A DNA stretch of 64,000 nucleotides, taken from NCBI GenBank assembly GCA_944990035.1, contig CALYLX010000142.1:1426001-1490000 (forward strand), written 5' to 3'. Numbering within the stretch: the first letter of the stretch is position 1; every line of letters starts with the position of its first letter. The notes beneath the pieces are model-generated. The model worked only from the letters and a program-made list of their open reading frames with translations. It was not told where the DNA came from and did no database searches. This DNA comes from Clitopilus passeckerianus (Eukaryota > Basidiomycota > Agaricomycetes > Agaricales > Entolomataceae). Of the stretch, positions 1 through 13,414 are shown in pieces. A program made the position numbers and the translations under genes.

Positions 1-3000
1 ACGCTCTCGCCACAGATTATCATCTGGAGCGGAATAAGCGGTCCTTACTTACTGCTTGAAGGCTGTGTTTCCCCGCACTGGCAAAGAGGCTGAATGCACA
101 CACCGACGTACATCCGTTCCGGCATCAATCACGGAACACAACCTGTGGCCCCACATAGTTAATCCAGTTCGACCGCGTCTTGGACCGTCTTCCGAAGAGC
201 TACCTCATCGTTTCTGTGTGGACCATGCTGGCCCCATCATGGTGATGAATGGAAGGTGAGGTGCGTGCCCACTTTTCATTTAACAGCCCAGCGAATGTCG
301 GCTACACAGCTATAATGGGGTCTGCTGTTGTATGAAGGCTCCATTAAGCTGTTTTAGACGATAATAATTGTATTGTGTTGCCTAGACCGGTGCTAGGTGC
401 ATTTCGTTTTGACAAAGGAACGCCGGCCGTGACATTTAATGCTTTATCGCCGTTTTGTACACCTTCGCTACGATGCTGAGCGCTCTTCCCACCTAACCCA
501 GCGTAGTCATCGGAATGTGGATAGCCCAGAGGTGCACAGTCCGGGGTAATAGACTTTCTCGACGATGCCGAATTAAGGCGATAGTCACCCGAAAAAGCAA
601 CGATTGTCACAATTGCTCCACAATCTATTGAATACTTTTGTGGTAAGGTTCCTGGATCCGTGAAGGGGGAGCATACCTCGAGACCAAGAGACTGAGCTAT
701 TTTGGGTTCCGCATCGACAAGGCATTGGAAAAGTTCCAATAAATTAATTATATTGAGCCACTGACATAGTGAATTACGATACTGGAGCGATATGCAGCGA
801 AATAGCTCCCCACTACTAGTAGCCAACCACCATACACTGCCTCAATCGAGCTCCATCCGAGTGAAATCGCATCCCGAATTTCGTCAAGTGTGCAAGCTTT
901 TATTGACATCGATGTACCATATTTTCGGGGTGGTGTCTGGAGATGGGATGACCACGAGCCACACGGCTCAATCCGTTATCGTGGAGGCTGCTGCGCGGCA
1001 AGGAGGCAATGAGCTCCTATGATTCTGGTCCTCTTGCGGTAGGATCAGTTAGGAGGATCGACCTCATTGTCGAATGAATTGCATGGCCGAGGGTCAATTC
1101 CACCTATCGATTAACCTGTGGCCATCGTGCGATCTGCTCCGAAGAATGTTTGCATATGGACACCGTTAGTTCCTCGATCATGCGGAAGGAAAAGGTACGA
1201 AGGAAGTGGGTGCTCAGGCAGCCGCGGAGCCTGATTCTTCCTGCTTTCTTGCCGGAGGCAGAAGCAAGGAACCTCGGCGATAGGGAAGCAGGATCAAACT
1301 GGTGGCTCATTGGTTAAAGATAGGTCGAAGCTCCTTAGTAAGGAGAAGGACTGGCCTTTTAATGAGTAGGGACGCCATAGAACGAGGATTGTCAGGTGCA
1401 TATACGTGTAGCATGTGTACATTGACGCATCTCAGGGGCCAATGAACACGGAGAAGCGTGGTCCAGGACCAGGGAACATGATACGAGGAAAATTGGGGAT
1501 GGTACGTCTTTTCCGATTGGTCATTTGTGGAGACGGGGCTTCTCTCCCCGCCGATGTTCCCTGTTACTGGCTCGCTCGTTGAGACGACGAAGAGAGAAAT
1601 ACATTGGTTTCCATGCCAGGGTGAAGAGTTCAGAGAGCCCTTTCTACTGTACGGCGTACTCATCTGCGGTCGTCAAGTCCACCCCATTACCACTATTCGA
1701 CCAGAAGAGTAAGGCCAAGTACTAGTACGAAAGGTCTTAACATCCTATGAGCAACTGCGGTCAAAAGGAGGAGGCGAGTTTGTAGTATCTAATCTAGTAA
1801 TATGAGCCATAAGTTACTCTCATTTGCGAGTCGGACAGCCTATCAGCCTAGTGCCGTACTGCTCTTTGACTCCTTTCCCAGAGAGCCCGAGCGCACAGGC
1901 TTCGAATATGGCAATTTGCTTGAAAGTCTATCAGGTAGTCTCTTTGAGTTCAGTCGTGGCGTCGTCAGGGTCCACCATGGACCTCAGCAATCTCTATTTC
2001 CCCGCATTTCAGACAGGCTCAAGGTCAATGCGGGGTTCAGTTCAGGCGTGGCCTTGTTAGTTTATGCATATGATTACGGGTCGCGAGTCGGAGAGGGGAC
2101 GAAATTTAGTTTCACGGCCGTGGCGTCGAGGTAGCAAGGCACTGGTCCTTATTTTGGAAATTCGGCCACCTGAATAGGGACCAATGGCTGAAACACATAC
2201 CTCTGCAGGCATGGCGAACACTGTTGCGAACACTCCAATGCGACCGAGTATCGGTGAATTGAATACATTCAGCACTTTCAAAAAGTGGAGTTGAAGAAAA
2301 CAAATGCCCTGCAGTTGTTCCTGCTGTGGCTGGAGGAACAACCATAGTAACGGCATTTCATTGGCATTTCAAGGCTTCAAATAAAATTCAAATCTCGGTG
2401 AATTCAGCAATTTATCATTTATCAAATGTTGTTCAACGTGCAAACGTTCCTCCAATGTAAAGCGAACACCGGCAGCTGGAAGAAACCGGAGAGAGGCTAA
2501 CGCACCAGAGTGGGGACGAAGGCGAGACGGAGGCAATTTCAGACCGTATTTCTACGAGAATATGCCTTTAGGAAGATGCGAAGAGAAACGGCTGCCAGGA
2601 CTGAAGGGCTGGAGTAGCCGGGGAGTCTTAGACAGTCGTGAAAGGTACTCTTTTGTATGTCATAGATACGGAGGCATTATCGACTGTTCTTTGACTCTGA
2701 GACCCAAGAAAAGGTCTGCTGATGCCTGAAGACACGGCCGCCGCGCACCCGGCGTTCAGACATAGGAGGGTTTAAACAAAGTGACACTGTAGAGTCCGAC
2801 TCGTGACAGGCCAGGACGCGTCCTAACGCAATCAAGCAGCTCCCCCAGTTCGCGGGAGCAAAAACAGGCAAAATCGTGGTGAGGCTGATGTGTTTTTGCA
2901 GGGCTTGTTGGAAAAAGAATATGATTCAGGCAGGGTCAGGCGCCAGGATCCACTGGCATACTCGCTCAAGAGGATGCCGCCGCGTCTGAACCTGTGACAA

Positions 3001-4969
3001 CCACCCCAAATCGTCCCCAAACTGCTGTCAGTAGGCCTATCAAGCTTAGGGACCTGTAGGGACTCGCCTTTGAAGCGAGATTCAGTATGGAGGAGGGGAT
3101 CTAGGGAATGATGGACAATTAGGTGGTCTGCGGTGGCTGGTAGTGATCCTGATGGGGTGTGTAGCGAATAAAGAGAGTTACACCGATGATATTGCGGGGT
3201 AACCTATGAGCGCTCCGTCCTTCAATGATCCACGAAAATACCATCCATGCTCCATAATATACATGAAATGGTGGCCCGAAGAAAGTCCTTCAGCATTCAG
3301 AGATAAGCGTAGAGATGTGAGTGCACTACGTGTACGAAATGGACGTCTGCATGGTTGGACAGGCCGAACGGATGCCAGTTGCGCAGACAGAGAGCGTCCG
3401 TCATACGGATTGATCAAGCATGGAAGCAGATTCTCGCCACCCCATATCTCTCCCGTTCGAGGATTTCAAAGGGAGGATTGCAGGGACAATCAACAGGCTG
3501 TCCATGGAAGGTCGTCATCGACGACAACGTCCAAGGACAATTTGGGACACAGGCATCGATGAGATCTCACTGAACATAAACGTTGGCTTGTGACTCGTTT
3601 TGGGTTATAATTTGCGCCCCCAAATGAGATGAAGCTAATGAGGCGTCGGACGGCGATCGATAAATAATGCATTTAGAGGTATCGAATACATAGAGCCTCC
3701 AAAGAAATGACTGTAAAAGGTCGATATTTGCGAGTATAAACTGGCTGCCCGAGGGAGGTACCTGACGAGGAAGTAGAAGCCACAACGCCGTGACTCCCGA
3801 AGCCCGAGAAACTTGCTGTCTTGCTAAATCCAACGAAGCGCCTCGGGAACAGTAAAGCCAAATCCAAAATGAACGTGCTGGGGAAAGAATCAAGTGCGAC
3901 GTCCAAAGTTAGAATAAGCTGATAGTTCTGGGGTAGATTAGAGCAAGGAAATCAAATGGTCGAAATCAGTCAACCGACACGGGAGGGGAGGCGAGGGCGG
4001 GCATGAGGTTCAGCATGTGACGGAGCGACAAAGCAAGAAAGGTGCGTGGTTCTGCCTGATTCACGGTATAGAGCCCACGTTTTGCGATTAGAGGGCAGAT
4101 GGTGTGCATGTGAATAGGCGGTCAGGTAGCCACTGATATCACGAGGAGGCACCGATAGCCTACGCCTATAGTTGATCTGCAGAGCATGGTTGCTTCTGGA
4201 TCCGAGGGAGCATCCCTAAGGAAATTCATCGATGAAACGCATGCTTGTAGGCTAAACTCATGGACTCTAAGGGAACGCGGAGGAATATTGGTAAATAAAA
4301 TTGAGTACGTGTAAGAGATACTTCGGGAGGACTAAACATGGTGACGGGGATTACACTTTAGCAAAGAGGCTGCAGGGAAGGGTGTGCCTAAAAGAGAAGT
4401 TTTTCCGAGCTAGACTAACAACGAGGAAGGGGGGCGGGGAGGTGAAAAAAACTGTGAGGTTGATGTGTATACACATTGGAATCAGGGTTGCTTTGCCATG
4501 TGCTGTAATATTTCCGACGACGGGGAATATCCCTGCCAATACTGAAGTGTGCATAGTCTACTGTGGCATCATTGTGAGTGCACCTATAGTAAATGAAAGA
4601 ATAACAATCAACAAGAGGGCCAAGGTGAGTCGGCCGACGTAAACAATAGGTATGAGGGAATGTGGGAGGGTAGGGGACGAGGGACGGGCCAGGCGGAGTG
4701 AGCCGAACAAGAGATGGACCATGGACTCACGGGGATATCCGAGTTTGGTCTAGTGAATGGGGAATATACACGGAGAAATACAAAAGGGGAAACTCTGGGT
4801 GTAAGGGGCAAAAGAGGAAAGACGGCAACCGCGGAAGCCATGGGTTAAACGGAGAACCGGGGCGGATAGGGAAGTGGCAATAAGATCTGAGATCTAAGGT
4901 TCGTTTAGTCCCTTGTGTTTTATAAAGACGGAGACAATCATCCTTGGATCCCATTCCCCCGCATTAACC
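1..4969. other. Gene-poor tract, no recognisable gene
   Basis: No open frame here matches a family I know, and none of the small frames could be linked by splice sites into a convincing protein. The longest frame is on the minus strand at 344-826 (160 codons); it has a plausible intron (donor near 679, acceptor near 502) but no recognisable motif. Other frames (minus 1307-1663, plus 1802-2134, plus 3206-3562) overlap frames on the opposite strand and look like chance. The stretch contrasts with the dense gene packing after 13.4 kb and could be old, decayed transposon or pseudogene DNA. No terminal repeats, target duplications or transposase motifs were seen by eye. The last few hundred bases should contain the promoter of the Ecl1-like gene. 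Confidence 0.5.
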
Positions 4970-6458
4970 ATGGATCACGACGACACTGCTTGGTGTCCTG
5001 TCTGCGATAGAGCTATTGCTCCTAAACGCTGGGTCGAACCTATTAACCCTCCACCACCACCACCACCTTCACCAACCACCGTCGCCAACACCACCGTTCG
5101 TCGCTCGAAGCTTGGTGGCACTATCAGGAGGGGTGGTCTAGTACACGGTACTGGACGCGTCAAGCCCAACGGCTCTTTGAAACGCACCGAATCAAAAGCG
5201 ACAACTCAACAACAGCCAGCTACTCAGGTGACTGACGAACAAAAGTTCAAGGTCTGCATTGACCAGGGCCCCACACCACTCTACTGCTCTGACAAGTGCC
5301 AATTGGCTGACATCAACCGGGGTCGCATCCCCCTCGACTTTAACCCGGATCGTCAGCGACAATCCTCTTCACCTGTCACCTACCCCGATCACGACTCTCA
5401 GTGCTCATCTATCGAGTCACAGTCATCCATCGATTCTGCCACCTCCCAGGAGTCGACATCCGCGCCCATGTCTCCTTCTCTTGCTAAGCTGGCAGCTCAC
5501 TATAACTTTGCGCCTCTTCCTCCTCCCGCTCCCATGGACGACAGCGAGTCCGACTCGGAGCCCTCTTACAACACCGACTACAATGGCGGTGTCATCATGG
5601 CTGCCCGCCGTATGCGGTCCGAACTTTTACCCGCCCCCCGCAGGAGAAACGAGTACGGTCAACTCGTGGCTGAGCCTAGGAAGCCCATCCCGGGTTGGAC
5701 CGATGGCTCGAATGCATGGCGCGAGTCGACATACGGTCTCACCACAAAATCACCTGCGTCGTCGTTCACCGCCCGCTCGTCCAACGGCATCCCTTCCACC
5801 CTCTCCCGCTCATGGGCTCGCCCATCTCTTACTCGCCCAACGGCCGCTGCGCCTGTTGTCGCTACCTCTGAGACTGATGCTGAGCTTCTAACTCGCTTTT
5901 CTAACTCATATGCTCGCAGCCCATCGAGCGTCTCGCTCTCAACATCACCTTCTCCCTCATCCATGCCACCTCTTTCCCCTCCTAAGAGGGAGCGATCCCT
6001 TCTTGCTAAGGGTGCTGAGGGCAAGCTTCTCGTTCCCAACGTCAAGATGCGTATCCCATCTAGCGCTTCATCATCATCTCTTGCTTCAATGACATCTGCG
6101 CCTTCGCGCCGCACTGTTCGAAGCCCCCTTTCGCAATGCTCCTCCTCGGAGGGTGAGTGTGGTGATTTGCGATCAAGCTTCTTCGACAAGAGGCCCAAGG
6201 TTGAAAGTCAGTATATATTTATCTCTTATCATGTACTCGAAGCTTATCGTCATCCTCCCAGCTCGCTCTTGGTCTTATGACAATGTCAAGACCTACCCCA
6301 TCTTGGAGTTGCCCCCCAAGAAAGCTATCGAGAAAAGGAAGGAACTCCGAGTAGTCGACGGAGCTGAGGTCGAAGTGGAGGTTGAGGTTGAGGTTGACAT
6401 TATCGAGAAGAGGAAACGACTTTTCCTTTTTGCTCCTGTCACCACCGTTCGCGCATAA
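4970..6458 (+). CDS. Ecl1-family zinc-binding lifespan regulatory factor
   Basis: Two exons, 4970-6206 and 6262-6458, encode 477 residues. Near the N-terminus are two cysteine pairs, WCPVCDRAI and LYCSDKC, separated by a disordered stretch; this is the signature of the Ecl1/life-span regulatory factor family, small zinc-binding proteins that in fission yeast extend chronological lifespan and act in nutrient and stress signalling. The middle is Ser/Pro-rich and probably disordered. After the intron the frame resumes with RSWSYDNVKTYPIL and ends in a Val-Glu repeat followed by a basic-hydrophobic tail. An in-frame ATG lies at 4913, but 4970 puts MDHDDTAWCPVC at the start as in relatives and has an A at -3. 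The protein is longer than the yeast members, as is common in basidiomycetes. The family call is firm; the cellular role is inferred from yeast. Confidence 0.82.
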
Positions 6459-9400
6459 GGCAACAACACTCTCGCCTCTCATCATCATTCTTCATCTGGG
6501 CTTTCATCATCGCACTTCATTGTCACTTCGCATGGGTCTCGTTGCATCTTCGGCTGTCACAATCATCATCAATACCCTATACCACACATATAATCATTGG
6601 CATACCCCACCACATGGATGATATCGTGTCCTGTGCATTTAACGACCTCACGACCGCCTTCACGACCTCGCACCGCTGCTATCGTTATTCCTCTCAATAT
6701 CGGGCACTGAATCAAAAATACCACCACCCTCCGACAATATCAATTGTATCATTATATCTCTTCTTTCGGGTTTCTTTCTCTCTCATGGCTTCTTGATCGG
6801 TTGGGTTTGCTTTGTTGTGGTGCTGTACATATACCTCTCACTCGGCGCACTCTTGTGTAACTTTATTGGTCAAGCATTTTCGATTACTCTCTTGTTATGT
6901 GAATACCATACGACACCAACGCACAATTACCTATCTTACTTGATGAACATTATGATACACTACTATTACCCAACGTACTACAATGAAATATCATTACGAT
7001 CCATAAACCTTCTACTGTGCGACGCTAAGTGAAAAGCTCCGAGTGGACTTGCAGAAATTGAGTGACTTTGCTATATCCGTCAATCACCCTTCATTTACTC
7101 CCTCGAAAATGAAGGGAACTTGATAAGAGATGATGGAAATGGATTTGAGCATGTGTCTTCCTGTTTTGACATAGCGCCGGCGACCGCCAGCCGCGGTGGG
7201 CTGCTTTGTCGGTCAAATGCACCCCGTTATCAATTGCGATGCCATGACACAGTGGGTCACTCAAAGGACAGAAAAATACGTTGGGGACAGCATTTTTCAG
7301 GATGGAATGCGGCGTCGGACGCGTCCGTCCCTCACGCACCCTCTGTGGTCCACGAGCGTCCATGGGGTTGTCTATATGCACCGAGTCGGGTGGTCAAAAG
7401 ATTATCCTTTGTCTGACTGCATGAAGCCTGCCAGACAGCCGCATCCTAATACATACATCCATAAATCATAACTGTACTGCAGTCGAAGCGATGCACGGGA
7501 AGGGCCAAGGGTTGTTCACCCAACTGCACCATATTTGGCAAATCAACGAGAGGGTTCGGACGACCGACCCGCCTTGCCTGCCTCGAGCTCGCCGCAATGA
7601 CTCGACAGCTTAACAGCCTTAAGGTGCATTTGACAGGTAACCAATGATAATTCGAAGATTCATGCAAGAGTCAACTGATCTTGCGGTTCATATTTTTTTC
7701 ATTAGGTAGTCGAGTCTTCATCGGACCTTAATACCAGCATTCGGCGGGAACTAGGAACTTGGAACTTGGAGCTGTTTCAGCACCGGCCGTTGATAATGAT
7801 ATTCCTGTTGATAACGCAAACCTGGCGCCAGCTGGGAACAACACGATTGGAACATAATTGTCGTGAAATTAAAAATGAAATAACCAATCCTCTGACAGAG
7901 ACATATGATACAACGTTCATATGTCCAAGCGTAAATGCATGATTTTTATTCGGCGTAGTACCGTAGTAACATGTACCGGACGCACGCTGAGCTATATGCG
8001 GACCAATCAGCGCAAATCATGCTCGAAACAAACGTTCGTTATCTAACACTCTGAGTGGGTTGTCCAGCATAAGCGAGTGGCGTGTGGACGTTGCTTATGT
8101 TACTCGTTGATAACCTGATATAGAGTTCGCTGGCTCAGCATCGAGAGCCTGGACAGATACTTTGGGTGGGTCAGTGCGCGAGGGAGTGGGATTATGTACT
8201 GATATGGACCGCGCGGTGCGTCCGCTCCGTTCCTAGGCATCCCTCGCGGTCCTGTTGATATTTCCTTGATACGTGATTGTGCCATGAGCCTGCCCTCCTC
8301 CCTAGGAGATTAGAGTTGATTTTTTGGAGTTCTTGGACGGATGGGAGTGATCATCTTCGATGAGTTGCGTGATGTGTATCCGCCGGATGTCTATTTCCCT
8401 AGTAGCTATCTGGGTATTGACATGATCAGAAATCGTCGACTTGGCTCTAAGTAGAAATCATAGGCTAAATTCAGTGGTCAATCAAGGCTCCCCTCGTTAA
8501 CCCCCTTCAGGTCATGGGTAGACTGTATGGGGGTTCTAGAGCGTAGTGTTCCAGACTGAGCGATTGAGTGGAAGCTGAAGATAACTCAATTGGTGCACAA
8601 GATTTGCAAGGGTTGAGTTTAGAATAAAGTCTGGAGACGGCGAATCGGCGGAGCGGTGCCTCACTGTTACCAGCCAGCAAGGCCGGTAGCGATCTCAGTT
8701 TCAGCACCCGTACCTCGCTCAACTTGTCTGCATGTGGCTTTTTTCCAACCCTTGTTGAGAGCTGCGTGATTACCCATAGACTAAGGACGAGAGACGAGAG
8801 ACCGATGGACCAGCGGCGCAGCCTGAGAGTATGAAAGTGACGAGCAGAGCGTCATGATGATACAAAGTCAATAGACTAGAGATCATCGACAGCTCTACAT
8901 AGACCGAAGTGACATCGAGGGTACTATCTACTTGTGGTACCACCACTTTCTCGTATGTTTTCCGTCAGAAACCGCCGTCCATGGAGTTTTGGGAAACGTC
9001 ATTGATAGAGAGGCGAGTGCGTCATAGGGACCGTCGGTGACATTGAGGGTGCTGATTTAGGTGCCAGGATGTCAGAGGATTCCCACGACCTGGTTTATCC
9101 ACTGGGGCCAATAGAGGAGCGTGCGGTGAGGCGGATATACGACGCGTGAAAAATAGCCAGAAATCATCTGAAATATTCCTTTTGCCGTTTCCATAAGGTT
9201 GATCGTCGTCGGGTACAGTGGGCGCAAGCTGTTGCCTTTTTGGTCGATCTGCCGTCAAAAGTACGGGAGTGATCTCATCGTACCGGATACAGTAGCAAGC
9301 GTCAGTCAGGTGTGCTTCCGTCGTCTCGCGAGTTCATGAGAGAAAATAGAGACGGTCTTTTCCCAGTATTTTTCCAGGTCGGACCGCTACACTAGCCAAA

Positions 9401-12400
9401 TAGAATTAACTAGGTATCTTATCAAGATTTCTAAACTGAACTGACGACGAGTCTATCTAATCGCCGGTAACACGCCGACTCCTGGATTCTCTGATTCCAT
9501 CTCTTGTCTAGCCCAGAGCGAGCTTTTTTTCCTATGTTATGCCGTGCTTAGCGTCCTTGAATTTCGGTCGTAGGCTTGTCTATGTGGTCTGCACGGTCAA
9601 ATCGTACCGCGGAGAATACTCGGGCCGCTGCTTACAGCATATCTCCTGCGACCCTATTGCCTTTTCCCTTTGAGACGAGACGGCGAGCTCATGCACCTCC
9701 CGAATTTGGTCTAGCTGGTCAAAGGACTCATGAGCCCTGGACTTCCTCGATTTGCCTCCGCTATCAGTCATTGATACACGTTCATCCGTCCGTGTGTCCA
9801 AGATCTGGGGCATGCCTGTTTGATGTCCTCTCGGCCTCCACAATCTGGCTTACAGCCAAGTGATAAGGCGGCCTGCTTGAAAATGAACCTCCTGGTTGCC
9901 CTCTGCTCCCTATGGATCCTCGATAATTTCCTGAGCCACCCCCTGTAACAGAGGCAATGGTTACGATACGAATAAATTGTATTCCCCTCTCCTGCCAGGT
10001 TTTTACGTACCATCACGAAAGTTTAAAGACACCGCACCGAATTAGGCAAGGTACCTCGGGTGGGATGACCCTTGAGTAAGATCAACGACTTGCCGTAGGC
10101 CATCATGCTGGACTTTGGCAGATGACTACGCCGACACGGGAAAACCACATTGAGCCTCGACTCAACCCTGATTAATTTCCCTACTGGTCACTCGGCCGAC
10201 CTCGATAGCGCAATCGCAATTCGTATAGATTCAGGACCTGCAGGGAGGTGAGCCTCATGGAACCAACGGGTCGAATCATTGATATGTTTCGGCCTTTGAC
10301 ATGTCCTCGAGTAGATTGTTATGAAAGATAACGAGTTCTCCCTTTTGGGAACTCTCTGTGGTAGAGGTAGCTATGTACTAGGTACATGTTTCTCAATGAG
10401 ATCAACGATAAATGAGATGTTGCAACAGCTTTGTGTACCTGGTGAACGTGAGTAGATTGGAAACGAATACCCATTTCAGCAAAAAAAAGCGCGCAAAAAA
10501 TGAGGTGGCGGAGGTGGGACCTGGAGGCGTCTTCAGTCCCGAAGAGGATGAACGGTTATGCATATTCTTGCAACAACAGCTTTGAAAAACCGACTACCAA
10601 CCCTAGTGGTGTTGTAGACTGTTGTCGAGGAGGGAAAATTGCCATGCTTTTTCCTGACACTGGCAGACAGTGGCAAGTTATGCCATTGAACATGCCGCGG
10701 GGAATTACTGTCCCGAGTCGGGTTGGCCAATAGGAAGCAGGACTCCTTCAGCCACTGACTTCATGACGCCAAGTTGAACACAGAACAAGTTCTATGCGTC
10801 CAACAAGGGATCTACATGTGTGGGTTCGTCATGTCGCTGCAGTCCATGGACTGCTCATCGATCTTTAAGCTTCCCTGCGTCAATTGTTCTTCGCCGCCGT
10901 TTTTCCGAGCTTAAGATGACAGGTTTAAGGTTTAACGCTGATATGAATTCATGACCCGTCGATGGAGCTTTATGGCAGCTACCTTGATACTCTGAGAGAT
11001 TTCCCGAGAACTTTCCTTTCCAAGTCGTAGATTACTTCGAGAAACCGGCGCGATGACGGCGAGAGCACGCAAGTATACAATACTTTGAGGCGGCGCCACG
11101 ATCGATTAATCTCAGAACATGAAAAGTCGATGAGCTAGACTCGATCTGAGACAGTAACTAATGTCATACTCTAATAATATATCATCGGTGAGGTGAGTGA
11201 ACGTCATGAACGGTCCGACACATCCTGCAATTTTAGCTTGACAGGAGTTATGCAGTGGCGATGGGTGATTTAGCATCTTCACCTTGCCAACACACCTACA
11301 AGCCAGTCCGAGGATAGAACGAGATACGAAGATTCACCAGCCCCGAGGACAACAAATGGAGTCCCGTCTAGAAGACCCAGGCTAAGTCTTCAATTGCCAA
11401 TTGCTGGACGCCGTCGTCATCTCGGTGTGCGGGGAAATTGCGGGGAAAGCCTGTAAAAGGCAATTGTCAGTGGTGATAGGTCCCTTGTAGGTCCCTGTTG
11501 GTGCCATGAGTTGAAACAGGACGGCGGGCCGGGCGGCTTCCATCCACCTTTACTTGGCTGGTAGTACCGCACCGGACTAGTCGATGCAATCCAGTGTATG
11601 TACCCATTCAAATTTCAGAGAAGTGAATGGCTGTTGAACTGGAGTTGAGAACCGGCCAGCGCGACAGCAGTCGAATGACGGGTTCCCGCAGATTTATTAC
11701 GTCCAGGTAGCATCATTCAGGTGCTTCAAGTTGCAGCCCAGAGAGCATTGCATCCGCCTCGAGCGTGCGCCACCAGATCAGGGTGTAGCATGATGGTATG
11801 GATCAGCTCAGATATGACTGGCTGGGATCGATCCAGCCTGATCGTCGAGTCAGAGATAAGGTAAGTGCTTACTGAGAGATCATATGATTCAGGATGGGAT
11901 CCGTGCAGTCTCGAGTTCATGCAGATATGGTTGGGAGCAGGGAGCAGATTTCCAAAGGAATTGCAGGGGCGTTTAGGGGTGTGCTACCGCCAGCGAAGAT
12001 GGACTGACCAATGGAGTACGACGTTCTGAAATGCCGAGGAGACAAGGATGCAATGAAACAATTTAGGAGCGTGGAAAGGGTCGTAGGAAGGTCAGAAGCA
12101 GGTGTAAAATTAAGTGTTTACAATCAGTAATTTGTGCCGCCTTGGCCGCCGGGAATGCAGGTTACAGCCGTGTACTTCAAGTCCATGTAGTCTTGGGACC
12201 ATCCTCATAACAGCGATCCGGTCTCATCTGCCAAAGCTTAAATCAGCCTGGATCCAAAGCTTATCGTAAGCAATCGGACATACAGTAGGTGTTCCGCACT
12301 GGCCGCGACAAAAGGTGTGCATGGCGCATGTGCATTCATGTGTTTGTATCAACCCCGCGGAACAACAGAAGGATAACTCGCAAATCTATTTGATGAAATC

Positions 12401-13414
12401 AAGCAATACAGGCTCTTGCGCAATGTGATTACATGGAAACAGCGAGATGTGTATGAGGTAGATCATAGGTGAGAAGAGATCCGCCGGGTTGATCAAAGGG
12501 GCGAGAGTACGTCGCAAGCCATCCGTTGATCATTCAAAGCAGCTACGAGTCAGAACGGTATCCCAATACATGCTGCGTAGTTAGCAGGTGATTTTGACTC
12601 GTGGAAACATCAGCTGTTGTATTTCGTGCAGCTCTTGACGAAGGATCCACTGAAAAGGAACAACAGTGATCTAAGGTTTAATGACCGCCGACGACCCAAA
12701 AGAGACTATCGTGGACTAGGGATAATGGGGTCTCGAGTATTCACCTGACTTCATCGCGTCAGAAGACCGATACAGCAGACCTTCAACAACCGCTACATCT
12801 GTAGTTACGGTTTAGAGTGGGAACCAGGTTTGTACCCCCGCCAATTGCGATAAGTACCACCGGATGAGGCTAGGGTGCTCCAGGCGGGTCGATTGAATAA
12901 TCACGTTAGCTGTAGAGTCTCTCTATTGTCGCTCTAGGAGATGAGGCGGTCGGGGAGATAAGGGATTTGTATTCATGGAGAGCGGGAGAGGTGCTTGGAG
13001 AAGTCAAGAAGCCCAGTTTTAGATGAAAGAAGACGCCAGTGGGAATTTCGAGTGTCGATCTCGAGGTGCGAAGACAGTTTGAGTGAGCGCAGCCAATCAG
13101 AATCAAGGAGGGTTTGGTGGACCAGTATCGCCCTCAAAGTGATGAGTTGAGGTTCTACTATGTTTTTCTATGCAAGAAGAGAGTTGATGTAGACCCCCAA
13201 AAACATAAGGGTCTATCGTAATCCATTTGAGAGCTAGAAGTCGGAAAAGTCCAAGGACCAGGAAAAGTGCCTTTGGACTTGGTGGCAAGTTGCGAAGAGC
13301 GGGTGTAGCCTTCATGTCACGTTTTTACGGGACGGATTAGGACAACGCGTTTGACACGCGTCAATGCCACATTTTCTTTCTCAGTTTCTGGCGTGGACGA
13401 TCAGCTTGGTCAGA
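6459..13414. other. 7-kb gene-poor tract with possible decayed coding remnants
   Basis: The first part is the 3' flank of the Ecl1-like gene. The rest holds only short frames, none recognisable. The best coding-like patch is on the minus strand at about 9580-10016: a Gly/Ser-rich stretch (GGSGNYRGSIGSRG) follows a good intron (donor gtacgt near 10010, acceptor ttacag near 9945), then a second frame reads a charged stretch (RTDERVSMTDSGGKSRKS). A stop codon without an intervening acceptor blocks the upstream exon, so this looks broken. A minus-strand frame at 13103-13315 has a hydrophobic N-terminal part but does not extend. I saw no transposase or reverse transcriptase motif, terminal repeat or RNA gene by eye. 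Confidence 0.5.

Noticed and set aside
2057..2356. 99-codon minus-strand frame
   Set aside because: No recognisable motif and no continuation on either side.
7091..7471. Overlapping small frames on both strands
   Set aside because: Similar length on both strands, no motif, no splice partners; typical of chance frames.
13103..13315. Minus-strand frame with hydrophobic N-terminal part upstream of the OGFr gene
   Set aside because: Could not be extended by any sensible splice; no family recognised.
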